A stretch of DNA of 64,000 nt, taken from the NCBI RefSeq assembly GCF_022965805.1, contig NC_133118.1, positions 6,975,057-7,039,056 on the forward strand. Direction: 5' to 3'. Each line of letters opens with the position of its first letter. The stretch's first letter is position 1. The translations under genes and the position numbers were made by a program. Of the stretch, positions 41,938 to 52,711 are shown one piece after another. Source of the stretch: Primulina eburnea. Its lineage: Eukaryota; Streptophyta; Magnoliopsida; Lamiales; Gesneriaceae. Under the pieces are notes generated by a model, which was given only the letters and a program-made list of their open reading frames with translations, made no database searches and was not told where the DNA came from.

Positions 41938-42576
41938 ATGACTGGATCCTCTGCACAAACATTGAAAAATATTTGTGTATTTTGTGGGTCGAGTCCTGGA
42001 AAAAATGAAGTGTTTGTAGAAGCAGCGAATAATCTTGGAAAGATATTGGCTGAGAGAAAAATTCACTTGGTATATGGGGGAGGTAATATTGGGTTAATGG
42101 GATCTGTTTCAACATCTGCTCATCTTGGAGGTAGTCAGGTATTGGGTATTATTCCTATAGCTTTAGCTAAAGGAAATATTACAGGTGTTACGATTGGGGA
42201 GGAATTAAAAGTTTCTTCTATGTATGAAAGAATCACTCAAATGATTGAAAATTCTGATGCTTTTATCGCACTACCAGGTGGTTTTGGTACATTAGAAGAA
42301 ATTTTTCACACTGTTTCTTGGGCACAACTTAATATCCATAATAAACCCGTGGGCTTGTTGAATATCAATAATTATTATGACAGTTTGTTGACATTTCTTG
42401 ATAAAGCTGTGGAACAGAATTTCATTTCAGAAAATTCACGACGGATGCTCATCTGTGCTTCGACTGCCGATCAATTAATTGATGATTTGGAAGCTTTTGT
42501 TCATAAGCCTGATCCGATGATAACAAAGATCAATTGGTCGCAATCAAGCAGTAAGAAAAGGAAGTTGGATCATTGA
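41938..42576 (+). CDS. LOG-like: Accessory gene 2: LONELY GUY-type cytokinin riboside 5'-monophosphate phosphoribohydrolase
   Basis: A 212-residue protein, the normal length of plant LOG enzymes. The start is the Met at 41938; an upstream in-frame Met (41803) would add 45 hydrophobic residues that look like untranslated DNA before a splice acceptor. Motifs: ICVFCGSSPG (12-21), VYGGGNIGLMG (45-55), Arg98 in SMYERI, and the lysine-decarboxylase-like signature PGGFGTLEE (113-121) with Glu121, then ASTADQLIDDLEAF near the end. LOG releases active cytokinin bases from their nucleotides in the cytosol or nucleus. The tail KKRKL (206-210) could be a nuclear signal. Plant LOG genes have several introns; this one has none, so it was probably acquired as mRNA. 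The usual Lys after the Arg is Ile, the only oddity in a core motif. The frame has no lesion in a young element, so activity is plausible but untested. Confidence 0.92.
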   Translation: MTGSSAQTLKNICVFCGSSPGKNEVFVEAANNLGKILAERKIHLVYGGGNIGLMGSVSTSAHLGGSQVLGIIPIALAKGNITGVTIGEELKVSSMYERITQMIENSDAFIALPGGFGTLEEIFHTVSWAQLNIHNKPVGLLNINNYYDSLLTFLDKAVEQNFISENSRRMLICASTADQLIDDLEAFVHKPDPMITKINWSQSSSKKRKLDH

Positions 42577-42708
42577 TTCAAAAGTCGTGGATTGGTTTGC
42601 GTTTGTTTCAGTTTGTTATCTTCAATAAAGTTCCAGGTGATATCTCTTTCATTATGTACTCTTTATTAATAGCTATTTTGACATTAGGGACAATGTCATA
42701 TTCTGATT

Positions 42709-42718
42709 GGGGGGAGAA
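42709..42718 (+). other. Internal polypurine tract
   Basis: GGGGGGAGAA downstream of the accessory genes. A second, internal plus-strand primer of this type is seen in related elements. The one next to the LTR is at 43827. Confidence 0.6.
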
Positions 42719-43826
42719 CACATATAAAAAAAAAAAAAAAAAACAAATTTAAAAAAAAATTAAATATTATTTTAAAATAAAACCATGTTTATTGTTTGTA
42801 CCTTAGTAATTTTTTGCAAAAATGTCATACATTACATATTTGAAAGATTTAAATTAGAACATGCATTAATCTATTTAAGAATGTTTAAATTTTATTTGAA
42901 AAAAGGTCATTTTTAATATTCTGATCAATATAAAAATATGATTTATGAAATCTTTTTGAGTGATTAACCATTGTGATAAAATTAGGTAGTAAAGTATATG
43001 GCCCAAGATATACCTTATAAGAGTGCCTAAAATTTTTGAACTCACACATATTTTGTGAGTGAGTGGAGAGGACTGAGAAAACAGCTTTCGAGCCTTTATT
43101 GATCATGAGAGAGACTATCTATTGTTTAGATCTTGAGTTCTTATTTTGAAAAAAAAAATATATATTTCCTGAAAAAAAAAAGAAAAAAAAAGAAAAATAC
43201 AAAAAGAAAGATGTTGAAGATCTATGTAATTTTTAAGTTATATGCTGCGACCCATTTTTCTCTCATAAGAATAAAAAAAATAAAAAAAATAAAAAAAAAG
43301 AAAGAGAGAAATACATTGTACAATTAAATAAATATGTGGTCAAAAAGCATAAACTTAGTCTGATTCCATGATGTAAAAAAAAAAAAAAAAAAAATCAGGA
43401 AAAAAAAATATAATAAGAACAACTGGATTTTAAATCAATTGATTTTCTATCTTTTGATTAGTTTGGCTCGTTTGTCTGTCTGCATTCTGTAAACCATTTT
43501 TCTGAGCATTTATCTGTATTCCAACTCCATGAGAGAAATCGTTGCCATAAATTGAAACATTTATTAACCTGTGAGGATATGGAGTTGAGACTCTTACTAG
43601 GAATTTCTGAAGGCCGTGTACATTTAACTACCTAAAATAAGCTTTGAATTAATCATCTCAAATTATTTCATAAATTATAATTATGATGATCTTGATATAA
43701 CTTTGACAGTTTTCAAATTTTATTTAAACACTTAGATAGTTCTGATTACATTTCTATTTAAATTAATCAATATGTTTTGTATTGCTATTAACGCTTAAAT
43801 TGCTAGGGACTAGCAATAAGCTGGTT

Positions 43827-43834
43827 GGGAGGTG
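43827..43834 (+). other. Polypurine tract next to the 3' LTR
   Basis: GGGAGGTG immediately before the LTR start TGATAAAC. Confidence 0.7.
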
Positions 43835-45404
43835 TGATAAACATAAAAATTGTACATTAATTAAATGTTTTATAATATAAATATATAGTTTTTGTTTTAT
43901 TAAATTTTTAAATATTATATGTTTTATAATAAATTGTATAAAATATAAGTTGTTGTGTAATTATAAGTTTTTACTATTTTTACAGGTTCGATAAAACAAG
44001 AATAACCTTGGCGTTGCAAATGGGATTAAGATGATTCTTGGACCTGTAGAAAGTTGATGTTAATATCTACAATATTGGTGGCAAGCATGAGATAAAAATC
44101 CTCTCACAATTGGGATCAAATTAAGCAACAATTAAAGTTACCGAAGGAGTGGCAGTTTTACCATGCTCTAGTATTTTGACCATATCTCTCAAACTACTTG
44201 GTCAAATATTCTGAAAAAAATACCACAACTAGACAACTCAATTATCCACATGTTTCATTTTATGTGAAGAAGAAAATTCGGAGAAGATGCTTGTCAAAAG
44301 TGATGTGCAATATAATATTAATTTCTTGGAACACCAATGAAGACTTATGTGTAAAAAATAATATTTTATTTATGGTTGTCTCCCCAAATTTGGCTATAAA
44401 TAGGGGTGCATTGTAATGTATTGAGATATCCCTCATTCTATGAACAAATCTTTGAGTTCATAATATTTCTCTCTATATTTTTCTTTTATTTCTTCATTTA
44501 AATATAATTAGCATGTTAATTTCATATTCAAAGTTTTACACTTTGAATAATGAATAGCTAACTTCCTAAAGTTGAGATGATAAGGTGAAGCTCTTGGCAT
44601 GATAATAAGGTTATTATAAGGTAAGAATCTATGTTTTATATTATTTAATCATTATTTATTGTTTATGTTATATTTATTTCTTTAAGCATTTTTATACCCT
44701 ACTTATAAGTGGGAGTTTTGATTTATTGTTGCTATATGTTACACTAAATTCTTGGAACCATTTAAATGTTAGTTTGGTATTACCAACCATTTAAAATGGA
44801 TGCCTTGAGTTATTATATATAAATATATTATAATATTAAATTCTTGGAACCATTTAAATGTTAGTTTGGTTTTACCAACCATTTAACTTGGATTCCTTGA
44901 TTTATTATATATGAATATATTATAGTATTAATTTATTGGTACCATTTAAATGTTTGTTTGGTTTTACCAACCATTTAAAGTGGGAACCTTGATTTAGTGT
45001 TTACAAATATATATAGCACAATAAATACTTGACCACATTTATAAGTTTTGGTATATATTATGTACTTATAAGATTATAATTTATAACATAATATAAATAT
45101 GATTATTTAATATATTGGAACCATTTTATTAAGTGGATTTCAATATTGTTCGTTAATGTTAACTTTATTAAAATACCAAGAGTGGATCCTTTAATCTCAA
45201 CTACTTAAATTTAAATTTGAACAATTAAAATTTACCCATTAAAGATTCAATTAAAATTAAAAAGAAACAAAATCAAAAACAAAAAGACATTGTAGTGGAC
45301 TTGTAATTACCTTAGCTTCCCTGTGGATACGATATTCGGACTCACCGAATTATACTACTTGTGGACAACCTGCTCTTGGGAGTGCAACAATCAAAGTCGC
45401 AACA
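43835..45404 (+). repeat. 3' LTR of the Athila-type element (1,570 bp)
   Basis: Copy of 34173-35558, flanked by AACAT. It is longer by two 92-bp units (CTTGGAACCATTTAAATG recurs at about 44751, 44843 and 44935). Elsewhere I noticed only a G for A near 45050. Confidence 0.95.
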
Positions 45405-46065
45405 AACATTTTTAGAACACGAGCTATTGTAGCTCTTGAAGAATATTGTGTTTGAAGCACTTCAAGGTGCCCAACACACGATGCTTCACCTAAGGTTTGT
45501 CAAACCCTTGAGACAATTCTTGGTGGAGGAAAAATGGATTTATACAAAAACGGAAATCCAAAGAGAGAACAAATGTAGAGTATGAGGAAGGGTTTTGCAT
45601 GCCTGGACCATTGCATCCATACTTGATCCACAACTTTAGATTTTTTGTCAAATGAATTTATTTATTTTTAATCATAAAATAAAAATTATAAAATTTTAAT
45701 ACAGTATAATGTAAAAAAAATTTATTAAAATTTTATAGCCCATTTATTATCATAATTATTATTTATTCTTATAACACAACAATTCATATGAGACGGATAT
45801 CCGACTGAACTCATGAAAAAATATTTTTTTAAAATTTGAAAAGTATTATTTCTCGGTGTAGTTATAGAGCGAATAACCATTCTGTGAGATCGATTACTTC
45901 TTATAAAGCTCTCGAACATCTGGGAAATATAAAATAACAATATTATTACAACTAAAAATAAAATAAATATATTTCTTTGTTTATGTTGGCTAATCTATAA
46001 TTGTTTGGACATCCAAACAATAATCTCAAACTAACGAATGAGGCACACACGTTGCGTGTGTTAAG
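45405..46065. other. Spacer after the Athila-type element, with a Helitron-like end
   Basis: No gene recognised; AT-rich with short frames only. It continues the DNA into which the Athila-type element inserted. Confidence 0.5.
46031..46065 (-). other. Helitron-like 3' end remnant
   Basis: ACACACG-TTG-CGTGTGT forms a perfect 7-bp stem, inside a block (AACGAATGAGGCACACACG) that aligns with the Helitron terminus at 10366. The last bases read GTTAG on the minus strand instead of a CTRR end, so it is mutated or only related. Confidence 0.45.
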
Positions 46066-46089
46066 AAATTATTACTACCATAAAGTTTT

Positions 46090-47284
46090 GGTATTTGACA
46101 AAATCAAAACAACATATAACTGTTTTAGGAAAACAATTGATTTTATCTTGTATAACAAGAACTATTCAACCACTTGAATTTCATCCGCTTGCAATAAAGA
46201 GATCCAACCGCTAGAAGATTCCCAACCGGTTGCTCCAAGACAGATGTTGACCGCTTTATTAAAGAGCTATTAATTTCTCACTTAATGAAATACATTATCT
46301 GGCCGGCTCAAGAAAATAAATGGTTTTGCACCTCTACAACTCAACTATGTCCTGCACTAGTCCCGATAAAGATATTCGTTAATGTCACTATCCCAAAATA
46401 GAAAGATTGCTTATACATCCTACAAGTTCTGATGTTACTAACAGTTGCCACAAAAGTATGCTCAATAGCAACTCTTCAAGGAACGGGATTCAAAGCTGCA
46501 CAAGCAAATAGAACATTAAATGTTTTGCTGAAGAACATTTTAATGTTATTGCAGCTGATGGTGACATATCATTCCAACACGACAGGTTTACATTACACAT
46601 CTTTTTCGACCGTTGCGATGATAGCTTATATAAGAAGAGTTGGAGTATGCAGGCAAATAGTTCGATTATTCTAAGTTTTCAACCGCGAGATTACTACACT
46701 ACTAAAGCTTGCATATGCGAAGATTTGAGCGCACCTAAAGATCATATACTTCATTGTTCACCAATCAGGCACTCAACAGAAAGATATCTGATCAATCTAG
46801 GATCATTTTCGTGCTACTAAAAACATACTGTTTTATTTTAACCTTTAGTTATTTGATTAATAGTGTTGTCTGGTGAACCGAGGGTTCTTAAAATCCACAA
46901 GTGTAAAGTGAGAGTTCCAAAACAGCCAGTGTGATAAGTCTTGATTGGAGTGGGCTGTTGCAATAAGTTTTTAGAGCCAAAGTCTTTTAGTGGAATCCTT
47001 CTTAAAGGGGAAGAAATGGTGACATACGAGTTTTATCTCCGAATATCCATAAAAATCCCGGGTCTTTACCTTATGCGATCACTTACATTTCGGACCGTTT
47101 CTTGTTAACAAGCCAGCCAACCAGTTGAAGCTATCATTAGAAATTGTGAACCGTTTTCCGCACTTTTCAAGTGGTTCATATTTCTAACCGTTCAAGAAAA
47201 ACTTTCAACTGCCTAAAAACGATTGAAAACAAATTTTTTAAAGAGTTTATTCACCCCCCTCAAAACTCTATCCTGATCCTAGCA
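46090..47284 (+). repeat. 5' LTR of a SIRE-like copia element (start uncertain)
   Basis: It ends CTGATCCTAGCA just before the primer-binding site. It contains GGTGACATACGAG and CTCCGAATATCCATAAA stretches shared with 33880-33940. The start near TGGTATTTGACAAAATC is a guess, because the 3' LTR is missing. Confidence 0.5.
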
Positions 47285-47285
47285 A

Positions 47286-47299
47286 TTGATATTAGAGCG
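47286..47299 (+). other. Primer-binding site of the copia element
   Basis: TTGATATTAGAGCG is a two-base variant of the Met-tRNA site, one base after the LTR end. Confidence 0.65.
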
Positions 47300-47331
47300 G
47301 GTTTTCTTGAACATTGATATCTACAACCAAT

Positions 47332-48720
47332 ATGGCATCATTTAACAAGATTCCTATGTTTTTTTAAAGAAGATTATGATGACTGGAAAATAGCATGCAG
47401 GCACATTTAGCAGCCCAAGATGATGACATGTGGTATGTCATCACTGATGGACCTATGAAGATCTTGAAAGTTAATCTAGCTGTGGCTATAACTGAAGGTG
47501 CTCCCCAAATGGTGGAAAAGCATCGATCCGAATGGACAGCTGAGGAATAGAAGAAGGCAAACATTGACAACGTCACCAAAGATATCATTTATAAAACTCC
47601 GGATAAAAATAATTTTGCCAAGATTAAAACTTGCTCCACATCAAAGGAGATATGGGAAAAACTCACACAATTGTGTGAAGACAATGATGAGCCCAAAGAA
47701 AATAAACTGACACTTACAATACAGAAGTTTGACAACGCAAAGATGAAGCCATGAGAAACTCTCTCTGAATTTGATGAATGATTTAGTGGTAATTTTATTG
47801 AACTTATTTCTCTATGTAAAGAATACTCTGACCGTGAAATTGTTTTGAAGGTAATAAGGGCTCTGTCAAGAGAATGGGACGTGTAGACAGTAGCAATGCG
47901 AGAATCAAAAGATCTGAATAAGCTGGAACTTCATGATCTATTTATCGATCTTAAAGAGTAGGAGTTCGAGCTCGGAATGTGAACTGAAGAAGAACCATCC
48001 ACTTCTCAACAAACCAAGGCCTGGCAGTTACCACAGTGACTCTTCCGGTCGAAGAGTCCACAAATAAAAAATCATCCGAGCAACTGAGCAATGAAGCTAT
48101 GTCACTATTTGACAAGAAATTTGGTAAATTTATTTTTTAAAAATCAATCTCAGTTTTCTAAATCATATTCAAAAAAGACCATACAGATGATGGTCAAGCT
48201 TGTTTTAGCTTTGGGAAAAAGGGACATTTTATTACAGAGTGCGAAAATCCGAATAAAGATGAAAGAGACCGGTGGATAAGAGACGGTCCAAAGATGATAA
48301 AAAGTTCACCAAAAAGAAAGAACGAGTTTTAATTGCAGAAGAAGGAAAAAGCAAATGGGCCGATTCATATACAGAAAGATCCATCTCCGAGGAATCTTCG
48401 AGTGAAAGCGGCGGTAAGATAGTAAAATGTATCATGGCTTATGAAGCATCATAATCCACAGAAGAAATGGTATTTGACTTTGATTCTCTGGAATTTACAC
48501 GGGAAGACCTTGTCACGGCACTGCATGACATGGCGAATGAGTTTAAGGGACTATCACAACAATTCGATGAGGCTAAGGCAGAAAAACAAGATTTGAAAAA
48601 CAAGTTAATCCTCTCTAGCTACTCGCAGCAAAAGGAGGTTGACGATTTGAAAGTGAATTTAAGTCTACTAGCGGGTGAGAATGATACTTGCGAAAATTAT
48701 TTCATGCCACGTTAAAAGAA
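47332..48720 (+). pseudogene. copia gag (SIRE-like), many stops
   Basis: Starts MASFNKIPMF, then shows DDDMWYVITDGP, KEIWEKLTQLCEDN and FIELISLCKEYSDREIV, typical of SIRE-type gag, broken by more than six stops and frameshifts. The zinc knuckle at 48201-48242 reads CFSFGKKGHFITEC, its second Cys changed to Phe. A Glu/Lys-rich coiled coil follows (48467-48714). Not functional. Confidence 0.8.
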
Positions 48721-49399
48721 AATAAACGGTTGATGAACACAGTCAACTCATGGAATAAGTCATCTGCTTCTCTTGAAAGGATGCATGAGATGCAGAAACC
48801 GGCCGGATACAAAACTAGGCTAGGTTACAACATCAATGAATGCATCACCTCTAAAGCAAAAAATCAACCGTTAATAGAGAAAGACAATTTAAAATCAATT
48901 AAATTTGTCAGATCTAGCACGGTACATGAATATAACGAGCCTGAAGTTCAAATTAATCAGAATGTACATTTTGAGAACAATGGAAGGCGACATGGACTAG
49001 GGTATGTCGAATTTGAGAGTGTAAAATCCAACCGATCGTGGCTCAGATGCAGGACAAATCCAACCGTTCACAACTGTTCATATTGATCCCGCAGAAATTA
49101 ACTGGATATCACTCGAAAATAAGATATAGCCGACACTACAACAGCCAACTGGTTTAAAATAGTTACATATTGAGTGATAATGACAGATGACCAAGACAAC
49201 ATACTGTAAAAGAAACAAAACTGCACACACCACCAGATTATGCACATACCGCATTTGTCTGGGGACACACAACGGAAAATCCCTCATGATAATCCAGGTG
49301 TGGGTCCCTAAGGGTCTAATCAATTCAGGACCCAAATAGATTTGGGTATCAAGTTCTTATTTCAATGATTTCATGCAATGAAGAAGAAGAACTTGGAAG

Positions 49400-50540
49400 A
49401 ATCCATCTGATTTCTGGATAGTGGTTGCTCCAGACATATGACAGGTAATAAAAATCTCCTATCAGAAGTCGTCGAATACAAAGGACTAAGAATCACCTTT
49501 GGTGATAATTCTAAAAGTAAAGCAGTGGGTAAAGGTAAAATTACCTGCAGCTAAATTATTATTAAAGATGTACTCTTAGTTGAAAATTTATGTTATAACT
49601 TGATTATCATAAGTCAAATTTGTGACAACTGTTATATCGTTGAGTTTGACAAGCACACGTGCACTGTTAAATCTGTTGTAGGCAATACTGTATTGACTGG
49701 TCTTAGAGAACAGAACACATATAATATGAAATTAAATGATGATAGTTAAAATGCACCTACTTGTTTCATCGCCCTATATGGAAATAAAAATTGGCTATGG
49801 CACAAACGGCTCAATCACTTTAATTTCAAATTCACTGACACTATTAGCAAGCTTAAGTTGGTATCGGGGTTACCTAACATTGATTTTGCAAAAAATAGAA
49901 TCTGCAATGCTTTTCAACTAGGTAAACAAGTTCGCTCAACATTCAAAAACAAAGGAAGGAACTCATCCGCTTGATGCCTGGAACAACTTCACATGGATCT
50001 GTTCGGACCCATACCAGTAACGAGCTTAGGGGAAAAGAAATATAATCTAGTGGAAATTGATGATTTCTCCCGGTTCACGTGGGTAATATTCTTGAGTTCC
50101 AAAGATCAAACTGCTGCTCAGCTTCTCAAACTCCTCAAGAGACTTCATAATGAGAAAACCGAAGTAGTGGACATGATCAGGAGTGATAGAGGAACTGAGT
50201 TTCCAAATCAATTCTTCTCATCCTATCTTGAAGATCACGACATCAAGCATGAGCTCTCAGCTGCCATATCACCACAACGAATGGAGTTGCTGAAAGAAGA
50301 AACCACACTCTCAAGAAAGCAGCTAGGACTATGCTAGCAGAATCCGGAATCTCTCAAAGATTTTGGACAAAGGGTGTCAACACTACCTGTTATATTCATA
50401 ACGCGTCCATGATCAAAAATAATCATGAAAAGACTCCATATAAGATCTTCACCAGCAAGTATCCCGAAACAGGATATTTCCGCATATTCGATTGTAAGTG
50501 TTTTATTCATAATAATGAAATGACAAGTCACATTTAACTG
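49400..50540 (+). pseudogene. copia protease and integrase, broken
   Basis: Protease has the FLDSGCSRHMTG active site (Asp near 49417) with a stop just before it. Further on, WLWHKRLNHFNF is the GAG-pre-integrase domain with its His. The integrase (49993-50337) has Asp in MDLFGPIPV and Asp in IRSDRGTEF. The Glu-containing end is shifted into another frame (50331-50537, GISQRFWTKGVNTTCYIHNA). Several stops separate the pieces. Confidence 0.8.
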
Positions 50541-50924
50541 CATTTGATGTTAAATTTGATAATGATGTCTTCCTTGGATATTCAGCAGTGAGGAAAGCAT
50601 ATAGAGTATACAATCAAAGAACTCTCATTGTTGAAGAATCCATACATATTGTATTCAATGAATCCATCTGTCACGATAATAATATTAACAACATTCACGA
50701 TTTAATTAATAAATTAGATGTTAATAACCTGGAATCTAGCAGTGATAATGAGATAGATTTAAGAAGAATGGTTGAGAACATTTCTGAACAAAGTCCAACC
50801 ATCCAAGAACAACTTCATCAGGCAGATGAACCGGTGAACAATCACCCGCATGAAACTAATCAGATGGATGAGGAAATGGTGGAACAATAAGATTAAACGG
50901 CTCAACCAATAGAGCCCAATCCAT

Positions 50925-52197
50925 ATGGACCATGTCTCGTGGAAAAAGGATCAACCACTCGAGCTGATCATCGGTAACCCAACCACTCCTCTTGGAACCA
51001 GAAAACAAATGATTGATGAATTTATGCATGATGCTTTCGTTTCTCATTTAGATTCTAAGAAAATCGGTGATGCATTGAAAGATACCAATTGGATAGATGC
51101 CATGCAGGAAGAACTTAATCAATTCGAAAGAAGCAAAGTTTGGCACTTAGTTCCTCGACCTGGTAATCTGCATGTAATTGGTACTAGGTGGGTGTTTAAA
51201 AACAAGATGGACGAGAATGATTCAATAGTTAGAAACAAAGCCAGACTAGTTACTCAAGGTTATAGACATGAGGAATGTATTGACTTTGATGAATCATTTT
51301 CCCCTGTTGCTAGACTAGAAGCAATTAGAATATTTCTTGCATTTGTGGCATTCAAAGATTTTAAGGTATATCAAATGAATGTTAAGTCATCATTCTTAAA
51401 TGGTTTGCTTAATGAGAAAGTATATGTAGAACAACCACATGGTTTCGTTAGTCACACTCATCCTGATCACGTCTGTAAATTAGATAAAGCATTATATGAA
51501 ATAAAACAAGCACCAAGGGCATGGTATGATACTTTAACCAAATTCTTACTTGATCGTGACTTCTCGATTGGAACGGTTGATAACACACTGTTTAGATTTT
51601 CAAAAGATGATCACCCATTATTTGTGCAAATCTATGTTGATGATATTATATTTGGATCAACTAATCCTAAATTGTGTGAGAGATTCTCCAAGTTAATGCA
51701 GGATCAGTTTGATATGAGCATGATAGGAAAATTAAACTTCTTTCTAGGGCTGCAAGTCAAGCAGTCGGAAAATTACATCTTCATTAACCAAGCTAAATAC
51801 ATAGGAGACATGCTAAAGAAGTTTGGTACGAATAATTGCTCTAAAGTTGCTACCCCAATGAGCTCATCAATTAAATTAGACAAAGATGAAGAGAGGATCT
51901 CAGTAGACACAACCATGTACCAGGGATTAATTGGTTCACTGTTCTATCTGACCGCCAGTCGAACAGCCATAATGTTTGTGGTTTGTTTATGTGCACGTTT
52001 TCAAGCCAATCCTATGCAATCACATTATACAGTTGTTGAACATATTCTTAAATATCTTAAATGTACTATTAATATGGGTCTTTGGTATCCCAAAGATTCA
52101 AGTTTTAATTTTATAGGTTATTCAGACGCAGATTACGCAGGTTGCAAAATTGACCAAAAGAGCACTAGCGGTTCATGTCAATTCTTGGGCGATTGTG
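50925..52197 (+). pseudogene. copia reverse transcriptase, truncated in RNase H
   Basis: About 425 continuous residues of copia [47 protein letters not shown], the catalytic [11 protein letters not shown], and [11 protein letters not shown]. RNase H begins with [20 protein letters not shown], then the homology ends abruptly near 52197 and unrelated codons follow to a stop at 52307. The rest of RNase H and the 3' LTR are absent, so the element was truncated. Upstream frames (50588-50890) belong to the same pol linker. Confidence 0.88.
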
Positions 52198-52711
52198 AGA
52201 GCCCAACCCATGTTCCAAAGCCTAGCCCAATTTCATTAAGTAAGTTAAAAAAAAATTATATGATAATAATGATATATTTGGTCTCCCTTATTCGTAACTA
52301 TATGTAATCTGCCGAAAGCTTTCATCGTCAACACATCTCGAAGCTTTGACCGTCGAATGGGGCCACACCAGTGATCGAAAAAGTTAATTAAATACATAAT
52401 TGGAAAGCTCGTGACGAGAGCTATCCATTGATACCACTTTTGCTAGGTAAAATCGTGACTTCCGAAAAACCATCAGAAACCCGCCGCCTCTTTGGTCGTT
52501 AAATATTTGTCGTACATCTCCGAAGTTCGATAATTTGTTGAGGGATTTTGTTCTCTGGGTCGTAGGCTTCATTTTGGTATATATATTGAGGTACAAATCA
52601 TGATTCTAGAAATGTTTTCAAGGGTTGCTCCATTTCTTGGTTAAATTTGGTATCAATATTGACATCTATTATATTGTTGATTGTAGGTACAAGAATTGAG
52701 CTTATTAGAGG
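52198..52711. other. Spacer, no gene
   Basis: Starts GTGAGAGCCCAACCC right at the copia break point. It is moderately AT-rich with no recognised coding content, and may be an LTR or leader fragment of another element. Confidence 0.4.

Larger units (their letters stand above)
42577..43834 (+). other. 3' untranslated region of the Athila-type element
   Basis: No gene. AATAAA at 42625 follows the LOG stop. GACAATGTCATATTCTGATTGGGGGGAG (about 42690-42715) resembles the GACAATGT...TTGGGGGAG block common after pol/env in Athila-type elements. Long A runs occur at 42727-42743 and several places in 43149-43395. A short inverted repeat (CTAGGGACTAG) lies just before the polypurine tract. Confidence 0.65.
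34173..45404 (+). mobile_element. Intact young Athila-type Ty3/gypsy element carrying LOG and Cys-rich accessory genes
   Basis: An 11,232-bp element bounded by AACAT duplications, with LTRs 34173-35558 and 43835-45404 (TGATAAACAT...GTCGCAACA). It has an Asp-tRNA primer-binding site, one uninterrupted gag-pol, two accessory genes in the usual env-like position, and two polypurine tracts. Apart from a 184-bp repeat-number difference, I see only a couple of substitutions between the LTRs, so the insertion is very recent. All catalytic motifs of protease, RT, RNase H and integrase are present. It is a candidate for an active or recently active element. Confidence 0.95.

Noticed and set aside
41938..42576. 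LOG frame as a bacterial contaminant or host LOG gene
   Set aside because: It lies inside an element with matching LTRs and target duplications, has AT-rich codons like gag-pol, and no introns.
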